A DNA stretch of 5,054 nucleotides from positions 1 to 5,054 of the forward strand of contig CALJTZ010000518.1 of NCBI GenBank assembly GCA_937975655.1, in the 5' to 3' direction. Position 1 is the stretch's first letter. Each line of letters opens with the position of its first letter. Position numbers and translations under genes: made by a program. Origin of the DNA: an uncultured Synechococcus sp. GTDB lineage: Bacteria > Cyanobacteriota > Cyanobacteriia > PCC-6307 > Cyanobiaceae. The notes below the pieces were generated by a model that worked only from the letters and a program-made list of their open reading frames with translations, ran no database searches and was not told the origin of the DNA. Shown here piece after piece: positions 1 through 5,054 of this stretch.

Positions 1-1023
1 AGCTGGACATTTTTCGATCCCACGCGGGCACCCGCAATCAATCAGGCGCTATCAAGCCTTGCGGCGCAGAGATTCTTGTTTGATATTGCCGCGCGTGATC
101 TGGTTCTCAATCTTCAGGTTGCCTATACCAATGTTCAAGCCGAAGCCGAGCTTGCTCGGCACTACCTTTGGCTTTTCATGATAACCCGTCAGCAGGTTTT
201 AGCGGCAGAGAAGATGGTAGGCAATAGCAAAATGCCGCGCTCGGCCCTCGATCAACTGCATACAGAGCAACGCCTACAACTGACCCGGCTGATTGATCGC
301 TATCAGCAGCTCTTTAAAGCTTCGAATGCCCTTGCAGCCTTGGTGTCTGTTCCCCCAGGTCGCATGGTGCTCGCCTCCAGCCCGTTGGTGCTGCAGAAGA
401 ACTGGGAACAGGATCTGGATTCCACGATTCAGCAGGCTCTGGCCATGCGTGAGGAGATCAAGCAGAGGCTCTCCCTGGCGAATCGCGATCACTGGGCAGC
501 CATACGCGCCATCAATGGCTATCTCCCTGCGTTTGGCCTGACTGCAGCTGGTGCGTATAACGCTGCTCAAAGCCTGTCCAATTCTGCACAGATTTCTACA
601 GCCAATATTGGACTCAGCTTTCAATGGTTCTTTTTTGATGGTGGCATCAAGGCTGCAGACTCAACCAGTCTGAGGTCGCAATCGGCTAGTCAGCTCAGTG
701 CCGCTGACAGCCAAAGCCTGCTGGTCACGAAACAGGTGATGGATGCCTACAACATCTATGAGACCTCCAAGTTAGCCCTGCAAAACACGGGCACTGACTT
801 TGCTCTCTCGAAGAGAACCGTTGAGGATGCCGTGAGTGTTTTCGCTGCGAACAGGGATGTGACCACATTGATTCAGGTCTTCAATCTCTACATCTCAGCT
901 GCTGATCGCGATGTGGGCTCTACGCGTCAATTCAACACAGCTGTCTATGGTCTATATCGCTATTCAGCGTTATGGCCGGAGGGGCTCTCACAGAAGGTCG
1001 CCCAGCGACGCGCTGGATCTTGA
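1..1023 (+). CDS. TolC-family outer membrane efflux protein, C-terminal part (5' end outside window)
   Basis: The reading frame is open from base 1 to a TGA at 1021-1023 (340 codons), so the gene starts before the window; the TTG at 76 is internal. Counting from the first codon, SWTFFDP (1-7) matches the beta-strand signature of the first outer-membrane-efflux repeat. It is followed by long heptad-like helices (about 25-115). The second repeat starts near 140 (A-MREEIKQR), has GYLP at 173-176, and repeats the strand signature as FQWFFFDGG (207-215). More helix leads to LYRYSALWP near the end (318-326), the usual close of picocyanobacterial homologues. Known role of the family: a trimeric outer-membrane and periplasmic channel that accepts substrates from RND or ABC exporters or type I secretion. 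The substrate cannot be told from this part. Base composition is clearly less GC-rich than in the two fic genes to the right. Confidence 0.9.
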   Translation, partial: SWTFFDPTRAPAINQALSSLAAQRFLFDIAARDLVLNLQVAYTNVQAEAELARHYLWLFMITRQQVLAAEKMVGNSKMPRSALDQLHTEQRLQLTRLIDRYQQLFKASNALAALVSVPPGRMVLASSPLVLQKNWEQDLDSTIQQALAMREEIKQRLSLANRDHWAAIRAINGYLPAFGLTAAGAYNAAQSLSNSAQISTANIGLSFQWFFFDGGIKAADSTSLRSQSASQLSAADSQSLLVTKQVMDAYNIYETSKLALQNTGTDFALSKRTVEDAVSVFAANRDVTTLIQVFNLYISAADRDVGSTRQFNTAVYGLYRYSALWPEGLSQKVAQRRAGS

Positions 1024-1024
1024 T

Positions 1025-1050
1025 GGCAACCCGCCCGTTGCCTTCCCTTT
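1025..1050 (+). terminator. Probable intrinsic terminator of the TolC-family gene
   Basis: One base after the TGA stop there is a perfect 6-bp stem, GGCAAC (1025-1030) with GTTGCC (1037-1042), around a six-base CCGCCC loop. It is followed by the pyrimidine-rich tail TTCCCTTT (1043-1050). Position and shape fit a rho-independent terminator. The stem is short and the T tract is interrupted, so efficiency is uncertain. Confidence 0.5.
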
Positions 1051-1254
1051 CGAGAAACCAACGATTCGGTGCCCAAGCAGGTCAGATGCCCTGCTTGTGG
1101 AAGCCCTGCTGGCAATCAGAGCAGCCAGGCCGGTACGCAGCACTCGACCTCGCGACGACCGGACACACGTAGTAGGTGCTGCTGCTGGTCGAGCCGGTTC
1201 CCTTACAACAAAGGCCTAAGGCTGCGTTTGAGCAGTCAGAGGGAAAATTGAAAA
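1051..1254. other. Intergenic stretch without a recognisable gene
   Basis: No frame here gives a protein I recognise, and the short open frames have no family features. The only structure I see is a perfect 7-bp inverted pair, CTCGACC (1143-1149) and GGTCGAG (1187-1193), separated by 37 bases. T-rich sequence on the minus strand at 1242-1254 follows the 3' end of the tRNA-like sequence and could serve as its terminator. Confidence 0.4.
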
Positions 1255-1319
1255 TGGGTCGCCTGAGATTCGAACTCAGGACCAATCGGTTAAAAGCCGA
1301 TTTTAAACCGCTGAGACCC
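1255..1319 (-). tRNA. Degenerate tRNA-Lys(UUU), probable pseudogene or integration remnant
   Basis: Read on the minus strand, the 3' two thirds is a textbook tRNA. The anticodon stem is ATCGG/CCGAT (1301-1297 with 1289-1285), with loop CTTTTAA and anticodon TTT (1294-1292). A five-base variable loop follows. The T stem is CTGAG/CTCAG with loop TTCGAAT, then comes the 3' acceptor strand GCGACCC and discriminator A (1255). No CCA is encoded. The 5' part is damaged. It begins GGGTC (1319-1315), which pairs with GACCC, and CTCAGCGGT resembles a D loop. About six bases of the end of the acceptor strand and the start of the D stem are missing, and the 3' strand of the D stem is replaced by TTAAA. 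The total is 65 nt instead of about 72, so normal folding is doubtful. The Lys identity is secure; function is not. Confidence 0.75.
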
Positions 1320-1343
1320 GCTGGCATAACTGGACAAGACTCC

Positions 1344-1364
1344 AAAAGTTTCAAAAAAGTTTCA
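1344..1364. repeat. Tandem 10-bp direct repeat AAAAGTTTCA, 11-bp period
   Basis: AAAAGTTTCA occurs at 1344-1353 and again at 1355-1364, about one helical turn apart. It lies in the most AT-rich stretch of the window, just upstream (minus strand) of the tRNA-like sequence. This could be an old promoter or protein-binding element. No convincing -35/-10 pair can be read. Confidence 0.35.
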
Positions 1365-1580
1365 TAAAACCTTCATTCCAGTCCGACTCAAGGCGGTATT
1401 AGTACGAGAACTTAAGACGCAATGGAAGTGCGCTCAATCAGCCACGACCCGTTCCGGTAACTGCGTTTTGAGCAAGAAAGGCACAAGCAGCGCGAAACAC
1501 CGCCCAAGGAGGAAATGCGCCCCAAATTCTCAGGCATCTCACTGGCGAGAGCCTGCTGTGTTGCGCCACTCCGAGATTGC
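1365..1580. other. Intergenic stretch without a recognisable gene
   Basis: Neither strand gives a protein with family features. A 75-codon minus-strand open frame crosses this region (1412-1639), but it has low-complexity composition, begins inside the neighbouring repeat block and has no recognised motif. Decayed coding sequence is possible and cannot be shown by eye. Confidence 0.35.
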
Positions 1581-1740
1581 CTGAATTGAGCAGCCCCCCC
1601 TGCCACCACTACGCGCTTGCCCACCGCTGGCAGCTGCAAAGCAGCCGCGCTGGCAGCTACGCGCTCACCAGCTCCGCTGGCGATGAAGTGCGCGCTACAA
1701 GCGCGCAGGAGCGGGCACTGCTGTAGGGCTGCTCAGTCAG
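1581..1740. repeat. About 160-bp block bounded by inverted repeats, with internal imperfect tandem repeats
   Basis: TGAGCAGCCC (1587-1596) and GGGCTGCTCA (1726-1735) are a perfect 10-bp inverted pair. With one small difference the arms extend outward to CTGA at 1581 and TCAG at 1740. Inside are direct repeats: GCTGGCAGCT at 1626-1635 and 1649-1658, CTACGCGCT at 1609-1617 and 1657-1665 (48-bp period), and CCGCTGGC twice. There is also a perfect hairpin at 1689-1707. The block ends 10 bases from the stop codon of the minus-strand fic gene. It resembles a small non-coding mobile repeat (MITE-like) or a large 3' hairpin. No target-site duplication is visible. Confidence 0.5.
1689..1707 (-). terminator. 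GC-rich hairpin downstream of the minus-strand fic gene
   Basis: TGCGCGC (1689-1695) and GCGCGCA (1701-1707) form a perfect 7-bp stem with a five-base loop, 44 bases past the fic stop codon. There is no T tract on either strand. It could protect or end the transcript, but it could equally be part of the repeat block it lies in. Confidence 0.3.
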
Positions 1741-1750
1741 CCTGCTCGGA

Positions 1751-3082
1751 TCAGCCCGGGAGCCGGGCCGCCAAATCGGCCGGCACGCGGAAGGTCTCTC
1801 GCTTGCCGTCCTTGCCGGAGATCAGCAGCCCGCGGCCCGCGAGCTTCTGCAGATCACTGCGGGCCGTCTGGTTGGTGACGCCGTGGCTGTTCTGGTGGGA
1901 AAGCACCGTGTAGCGGAATCCGGCATGGCGCAGGGCATGGCGCAGCAGAGCCAGCTGGCGGTGGTTGAGCCCATCCATGCCCTCCGTGCGCCGCTGCAGC
2001 ACGGCCACCTCATTGGCCTTGCGCTCCAGATAGGCGTGCAGGTTGGTGATCGCCTGCTGGATCACCGTCACCTGGGCCAGCAGGAAGTAGGTCAGATCGT
2101 TGTCATCGGTCTCGCAGAGAAGGAAAGAGCGCTCGTACCTCGCCCGGGCCTGGTTGAGCACTGAGGAGATCGAGATGAACTCAAACAGCCAGTACCCCTG
2201 CTTGAGCATTGACCAGTAGAAGAGCGCCCGGGCCGTGCGGCCGTTGCCATCGCAGAACGGGTGGTCATAGGCCAGCCAGAAATGCAGGGCGATGGCCCGC
2301 AGCAGCGGGTGGATGAACACTGCCGGGGTCTCGCCGTTGACAAAGCGGCAGAGCAGCTCCAGCCGTTCCTCCAGCTCGGCAGCCGGTGGCGGTACGTGAA
2401 ACACCATGCCGTAGATGTCATCCACCACCACGTCCACCCCTGAAGGACGCAGCCGGCCCGCGTCAGCTGGATCATCGAGCGTGTCCTCGCTCACCAGCCG
2501 GTGCAGATCCAGCACCAGCTGGGGCGTGAGGGGCTCCTCCCGCAACTCCCGGATGCGTTGCATCGTCCGGTAGTTGTTGAGGATCATCCGCTCGGAGCGA
2601 TCCCGCGGCGCCCGATGGCTGCGGATCATGGCTTTGGCCACATCCCGGGTCGTGGCAGCACCCTCCATCTGCGAGGAGGTGATCGCCTCCTCCATCAGCG
2701 AGCTGAGCAAGTAGCGATCGCGGCTCGCCGACGTGGTGACGGCCGCCGGCGCCACCACGCTGGCACCTGCCTGCATGTCGATCTCATGCAGGCCCTGCAG
2801 GAGCAGTGGCGGCTGGCAGAACCAAAAGGACGCGCCCTCACTGCTGCGTAGCGGCAGCGGCGCGCCACTGGCCCTGCGGGAGAGCTTCTCCGCGAGCCAC
2901 CACTGCTCATGGCTCAGCCCCTGAGGCGGCGAGCGGTGGCGAAGGTCATCCCAATGGAGATAACGGTCCCCCCGCGTGGCCGCCGCCAGCTGCACCAGCA
3001 CGGGCATGGCCTGCTGCTGCCCACCCCCCTGGGCGAGCAGCTCCTCAAACGGCGGAGGCCTCTGGGGCAGACGGGAAGGCAA
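1751..3082 (-). CDS. Fic-domain protein adenylyltransferase, class II, with C-terminal winged helix
   Basis: This is a 443-residue Fic (filamentation induced by cAMP) protein. Fic enzymes usually move AMP from ATP to a Ser, Thr or Tyr hydroxyl on a target protein in the cytoplasm. Domains in order: an N-terminal helical region with the subfamily pattern YLHWDDLRHRSPP (41-53); the inhibitory helix EEAITSSQMEGA (131-142), where S136xxxE140-G141 fits the class II SxxxE(G/N) motif; TRDVAK and MILNNYR (166-172); a substrate-flap-like stretch GMVFHVPPPA (225-234); and the catalytic motif HPFCDGNGRTAR (H274, D278, N280, R282, R285), complete. The C-terminal part (about 370-440, LNHRQLALLRHAL then TARSDLQKLAGRGLL) looks like a winged helix. 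The TTG start at 3082 is the only start between the in-frame upstream stop and residue 26, and an AGGAG at 3098-3094 precedes it. The target is unknown. It is divergent from the second fic gene. Confidence 0.93.
   Translation of the reverse strand: MPSRLPQRPPPFEELLAQGGGQQQAMPVLVQLAAATRGDRYLHWDDLRHRSPPQGLSHEQWWLAEKLSRRASGAPLPLRSSEGASFWFCQPPLLLQGLHEIDMQAGASVVAPAAVTTSASRDRYLLSSLMEEAITSSQMEGAATTRDVAKAMIRSHRAPRDRSERMILNNYRTMQRIRELREEPLTPQLVLDLHRLVSEDTLDDPADAGRLRPSGVDVVVDDIYGMVFHVPPPAAELEERLELLCRFVNGETPAVFIHPLLRAIALHFWLAYDHPFCDGNGRTARALFYWSMLKQGYWLFEFISISSVLNQARARYERSFLLCETDDNDLTYFLLAQVTVIQQAITNLHAYLERKANEVAVLQRRTEGMDGLNHRQLALLRHALRHAGFRYTVLSHQNSHGVTNQTARSDLQKLAGRGLLISGKDGKRETFRVPADLAARLPG
2714..2721. 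repeat. HIP1-type octamer GCGATCGC
   Basis: One copy of the palindromic octamer that is over-represented in many cyanobacterial genomes lies inside the first fic gene. A single copy is weak support for cyanobacterial origin. I found no other copy by eye. Confidence 0.4.
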
Positions 3083-3132
3083 CTCCCAACCAACTCCTAG
3101 TCATGACCAAATTAGGAGATCGCGAGGAGTTG
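3080..3132 (-). promoter_or_regulatory. Leader with Shine-Dalgarno of the first fic gene inside two alternative hairpins
   Basis: On the minus strand the ribosome site AGGAG (3098-3094) lies 11 bases before the TTG start (3082-3080). The longer AGGAGTTG (3098-3091) is a perfect 8-bp match to CAACTCCT (3132-3125) upstream. The overlapping TAGGAG (3099-3094) also pairs perfectly with CTCCTA (3118-3113). The two hairpins are mutually exclusive and both bury the ribosome site. A further GGAGTTG (3086-3080) directly overlaps the start codon. Regulation of translation, or a palindromic protein-binding site, is inferred. Confidence 0.45.
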
Positions 3133-3172
3133 CGCTTGTCCGAGCGACTCTTGCCGCACCGGGCCGACAGAG

Positions 3173-3207
3173 CTCGACCCACGGTCGAGGCGCCCAAGGC
3201 CGACCGT
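3173..3207. repeat. Overlapping inverted repeats in the divergent fic intergenic region
   Basis: CTCGACC (3173-3179) and GGTCGAG (3183-3189) form a perfect 7-bp hairpin with a three-base loop. ACGGTCG (3181-3187), which overlaps the second arm, is in turn a perfect inverted match to CGACCGT (3201-3207). The middle arm can therefore pair with either neighbour. There is no T tract. This could be an operator or a switchable leader structure. Confidence 0.4.
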
Positions 3208-3260
3208 GAGAGACCAAGAGCGGCCTTCCCAGCCAAGCCAGGACAGCCACCCAGTCCAGC

Positions 3261-3312
3261 CTTATTCAAGGCTGAGCGCCAATCCTTGAATAAGCTATGG
3301 ACTTGTTCAAGG
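3261..3312. promoter_or_regulatory. Three-copy CTTRTTCAAG operator-like cluster before the second fic gene
   Basis: CTTATTCAAGG (3261-3271) is a perfect 11-bp inverted match to CCTTGAATAAG (3284-3294), with a 12-base spacer. A third copy, CTTGTTCAAGG (3302-3312), matches the first in 10 of 11 positions in direct orientation. Each site is itself a near palindrome, CTTG-NN-CAAG. The cluster ends 8 bases before the GGAG ribosome site of the second fic gene. Repeated near-palindromes upstream of a gene encoding a winged-helix tail suggest operators for autoregulation (inference). No clear -35/-10 pair is visible. Confidence 0.5.
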
Positions 3313-3329
3313 TTCGCGGCGGAGAGTCC

Positions 3330-4502
3330 ATGAAGCGCGACGGGGCCGGTCGCTACGAGCTCACCAGCACTGCTGGCGAAGAGATGCGCGCCTTCGTACC
3401 TGCGCCATTGCCGCCGGAGCCGCCTGTACAGCTCGAGGGCGCCCTGCAGGCGCTCCACGATCGGGCCCTGCTGGCCTGCGGCCGTCTGGATGGGGTGTCA
3501 GCCCTGCTGCCGGATCGGGACCTGTTCCTCTACGCCTACGTGCGGCGGGAGGCCTTGCTCTCCTCCCAGATCGAGGGCACCCAGTCGTCGCTCTCAGACC
3601 TGCTGCTGTTCGAGCTTGAGGAGGCCCCCGGCGTCCCCTTCGATGACGTGGTGGAGGTCTCCAGTTACGTGGCAGGGCTGGAGGATGGCCTGGCGCGACT
3701 GCGGGAGGGTTTCCCCCTCTCCTCTCGCCTGCTGCGGGAGATCCACGCCCGGTTGCTGGCCAGGGGCAGGGGAGCCGATCGGCTGCCCGGTGAGTTTCGG
3801 CGCAGCCAGAACTGGATCGGCGGCACCCGGCCCGGCAACGCCAGCTTCGTGCCACCGCCCCCGGGGGTGGTGGACGCGTGCATGGGCCAGCTGGAGCACT
3901 TCATGCATGGCACACCGGATGGGACCCACTCCCTGCCGGTGCTGGTGCGGGCCGCCCTAGCCCACGTTCAATTCGAGACCATCCACCCGTTTCTGGACGG
4001 CAACGGCCGGCTGGGCCGGCTGCTGATCGTGCTGATGCTGATCGATGCCGGGGTGCTGCAGCAGCCATTGCTCTATCTGAGCTTGTTCTTCAAGCAGCAC
4101 CGGAGCCGCTACTACGAACTGCTCAACAGCATCCGCGAGGACGGCGACTGGGAAGCCTGGATCGACTTCTTCCTGGAAGGTGTCGAGAGCACGGCGACAG
4201 CTGCTGTCACCACCGCACACCGGCTGCTGGAGCTGTTCCGCTCCGATGAGGCCCGCCTGAGCGGCCTGGGGCGGTCAGGACCCAGCGTCCGCCAGGTGTT
4301 TGCCGCCCTGCGGCAGCGGCCACTCAACAGCATCAAACAGCTCAGCACCGTCTGCGACCTGAGCTTCCCAACGGCAGCCAAGGCCCTGGAGACCCTGGTG
4401 GACCTGGGCATTGCGCGGGAGATCACCGGCGGGCAGCGCAACCGCCTCTTTGCCTACGACGCCTATCTGGCGATCCTCAGCGAAGGCGCTGAGCCACTGT
4501 GA
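3330..4502 (+). CDS. Fic-domain protein adenylyltransferase, class II, with C-terminal winged-helix-like tail
   Basis: This 390-residue Fic protein belongs to a different subfamily from its divergent neighbour (Fic_N plus Fic layout, as in the Shewanella SoFic group). Features in order: GRYELTS and RAFVPAPLPP (about 8-29), typical of the subfamily's N-terminus; the inhibitory helix ALLSSQIEGTQSS, with S78xxxE82-G83; PGEFRRSQNWIGG (153-165) and FVPPPP (173-178), the flap region; the catalytic motif HPFLDGNGRLGR (H219, D223, N225, R227, R230), complete; LSLFFKQHRSRYY (250-262); and a C-terminal helix-turn-helix-like tail (about 319-375) ending YLAILSEGAEPL. I chose the ATG at 3330 because GGAG (3321-3324) sits 5 bases before it and the family N-terminus begins here. 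An in-frame ATG at 3297 would add 11 residues but has no ribosome site and lies among the operator-like repeats. Likely role: AMPylation of an unknown target, autoinhibited in cis. Confidence 0.93.
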   Translation: MKRDGAGRYELTSTAGEEMRAFVPAPLPPEPPVQLEGALQALHDRALLACGRLDGVSALLPDRDLFLYAYVRREALLSSQIEGTQSSLSDLLLFELEEAPGVPFDDVVEVSSYVAGLEDGLARLREGFPLSSRLLREIHARLLARGRGADRLPGEFRRSQNWIGGTRPGNASFVPPPPGVVDACMGQLEHFMHGTPDGTHSLPVLVRAALAHVQFETIHPFLDGNGRLGRLLIVLMLIDAGVLQQPLLYLSLFFKQHRSRYYELLNSIREDGDWEAWIDFFLEGVESTATAAVTTAHRLLELFRSDEARLSGLGRSGPSVRQVFAALRQRPLNSIKQLSTVCDLSFPTAAKALETLVDLGIAREITGGQRNRLFAYDAYLAILSEGAEPL

Positions 4503-4565
4503 TCAGCCTCAACCACGACGGATGCTGCCAAAGGGGGCGTAGAGAAGTGAGGCAGGTCACCATGC

Positions 4566-4592
4566 GGTGGGGGAGCCGCTTTCTCCCTCGCC
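4566..4592 (+). terminator. Strong hairpin downstream of the second fic gene
   Basis: Bases 4566-4575 pair with 4583-4592 over 10 positions (two of them G-T) around the seven-base loop CCGCTTT, 63 bases after the fic stop. It is the strongest stem near the end of the gene and a candidate transcript end. It is followed by CAGCGGGGGG rather than a T tract, so it is not a classical intrinsic terminator. Confidence 0.35.
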
Positions 4593-4625
4593 AGCGGGGG
4601 GCCTTGGCTGCCTGGGACTGATTGA

Positions 4626-4676
4626 GCACACCTTTGATTGCTAGTGTGCAAGCGAGTGGACTGGAAATGTCCGGTC
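4626..4676. repeat. Two adjacent inverted repeats
   Basis: GCACAC (4626-4631) and GTGTGC (4644-4649) form a 6-bp stem with a 12-base loop. Ten bases on, GACTGGA (4659-4665) and TCCGGTC (4670-4676) form a 7-bp stem (one G-T) with loop AATG. Consecutive hairpins in a region without genes hint at structured RNA, but each is short enough to be chance. Confidence 0.3.
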
Positions 4677-4921
4677 GGCGCTGGGCTCCTGGGTTTCCGG
4701 GGGCCCTTCGCTTTATGAGGGAAAAATTTTGAGGCCATAGCCGCGAACCTCCCCGGTGGGGTCCTTCCTGAGCTTTCCCCTCGATGATGGAGTGGGTCCT
4801 ATTCGGCTGACCCGTTCGAAGGTGCATCATTCCCAAGGGGCGAGCAACAAGATTGGCGAACTGCAGCAGATTCAGCGTATGCAGCGGGTGAGGACTCCCT
4901 ACCTGGAAGCACTCCTGTGAG

Positions 4922-4960
4922 AACCAACCGAGCCGTATCGATCCTGCTGTCAGGTTGGTT
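4922..4960. repeat. Perfect 8-bp inverted repeat AACCAACC / GGTTGGTT
   Basis: AACCAACC (4922-4929) pairs perfectly with GGTTGGTT (4953-4960) across a 23-base loop. A competing small hairpin, CCTG (4943-4946) with CAGG (4951-4954), overlaps the second arm. GTATCGA (4935-4941) in the loop has a distant inverted match, TCGATAC (5005-5011). There is no T tract, and its function is unknown. Confidence 0.35.
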
Positions 4961-5054
4961 GAGATTGACTGCTATGACTATGGGCTTTGTCGCCGGAGGC
5001 CACGTCGATACAGGACCCATTTAAGGGTGGTCGTCATTCTGACGCGCTTCCCTC

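Larger units (their letters stand above)
4503..5054. other. 552-base stretch with no supportable gene, hairpin-rich
   Basis: No frame on either strand yields a recognisable protein. The minus-strand open frames (for example 4477-4836) are basic, proline- and arginine-rich and featureless, as expected of chance frames in GC-rich DNA. Several stem-loops are present and listed separately. I did not recognise a tmRNA, RNase P RNA, rRNA, tRNA or known riboswitch. A structured RNA, or a remnant of an intron or insertion element, remains possible. Confidence 0.4.

Noticed and set aside
76..78. TTG as the start of the TolC-family gene
   Set aside because: The frame is open back to base 1, and the upstream codons (SWTFFDPTR) are conserved family sequence, so the gene begins outside the window.
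1412..1639. 75-residue minus-strand open frame as a small gene
   Set aside because: It has no family features, begins inside a repeat block, and has no convincing ribosome site.
3297..3329. ATG at 3297 as the start of the second fic gene
   Set aside because: It has no ribosome site and lies within the operator-like repeats. The ATG at 3330 has GGAG at good spacing and matches the family N-terminus.
2806..3333. 175-residue plus-strand open frame across the fic intergenic region
   Set aside because: Its first half is antisense to the first fic gene and its second half is the repeat-rich intergenic DNA. The protein is low-complexity.
4490..4503. GCCACTG as a cobalamin riboswitch element
   Set aside because: It lies in the last codons of the second fic gene, and no B12 box or other conserved element follows.
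4692..4728. CCCTT...GAGGG hairpin followed by AAAAATTTT as a terminator
   Set aside because: The stem is only about 5 bp with a G-T pair, and the T run is not directly after the stem.
4477..4836. 119-residue minus-strand open frame as a gene
   Set aside because: It overlaps the end of the second fic gene antisense, has unstructured Arg/Pro-rich composition, and shows no motif. It is probably a chance frame in GC-rich DNA.
4644..5054. Group II intron 5' end (GTGTGC) and domain V-like GAGCCGTAT
   Set aside because: Only short matches are present. The domain V hairpin does not continue, and no reverse transcriptase is visible in the window, so it is kept only as a possibility to test.

Overview
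The window looks like picocyanobacterial DNA (Cyanobium / marine Synechococcus type). The partial TolC-family protein carries the picocyanobacterial SWTFFDPTR and LYRYSALWP signatures, and a GCGATCGC (HIP1) octamer is present. This assignment rests on remembered family resemblance, not on a search.

Layout. (1) 1-1023, +: the 3' part of a TolC-family outer-membrane efflux gene entering from the left, followed by a small hairpin that probably terminates it. (2) 1024-1750: about 730 bases with no supportable protein gene. It holds a minus-strand tRNA-Lys(UUU) whose 3' half is intact but whose D arm is broken (1255-1319), a short AT-rich direct repeat, and a repeat-rich block of about 160 bp bounded by inverted repeats (1581-1740) that abuts the end of the next gene. 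(3) 1751-3082, -: a full-length Fic-domain protein with a C-terminal winged helix and a TTG start. (4) 3083-3329: a 247-bp divergent intergenic region full of inverted repeats. (5) 3330-4502, +: a second, clearly different Fic-domain protein, also with a C-terminal winged-helix-like tail. (6) 4503-5054: no supportable gene, but several GC-rich hairpins.

Biology. Both Fic proteins carry the full HxFxDGNGRxxR catalytic motif and an N-terminal SxxxEG inhibitory motif in the same chain. Both should therefore be active but self-inhibited (class II) AMP-transferases that need no separate antitoxin. They are divergently transcribed, and each has a DNA-binding-like tail. The shared intergenic region contains three near-identical CTTRTTCAAG-type sites just before the second gene, and two alternative hairpins that could hide the ribosome binding site of the first. 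A mutually or self-regulated Fic pair is an attractive inference, but only the sequence elements themselves are observed.

The broken tRNA-Lys, the repeat block and the visibly higher GC of the fic genes compared with the TolC gene suggest that the stretch right of about 1255 is an accessory or island segment next to a core gene.
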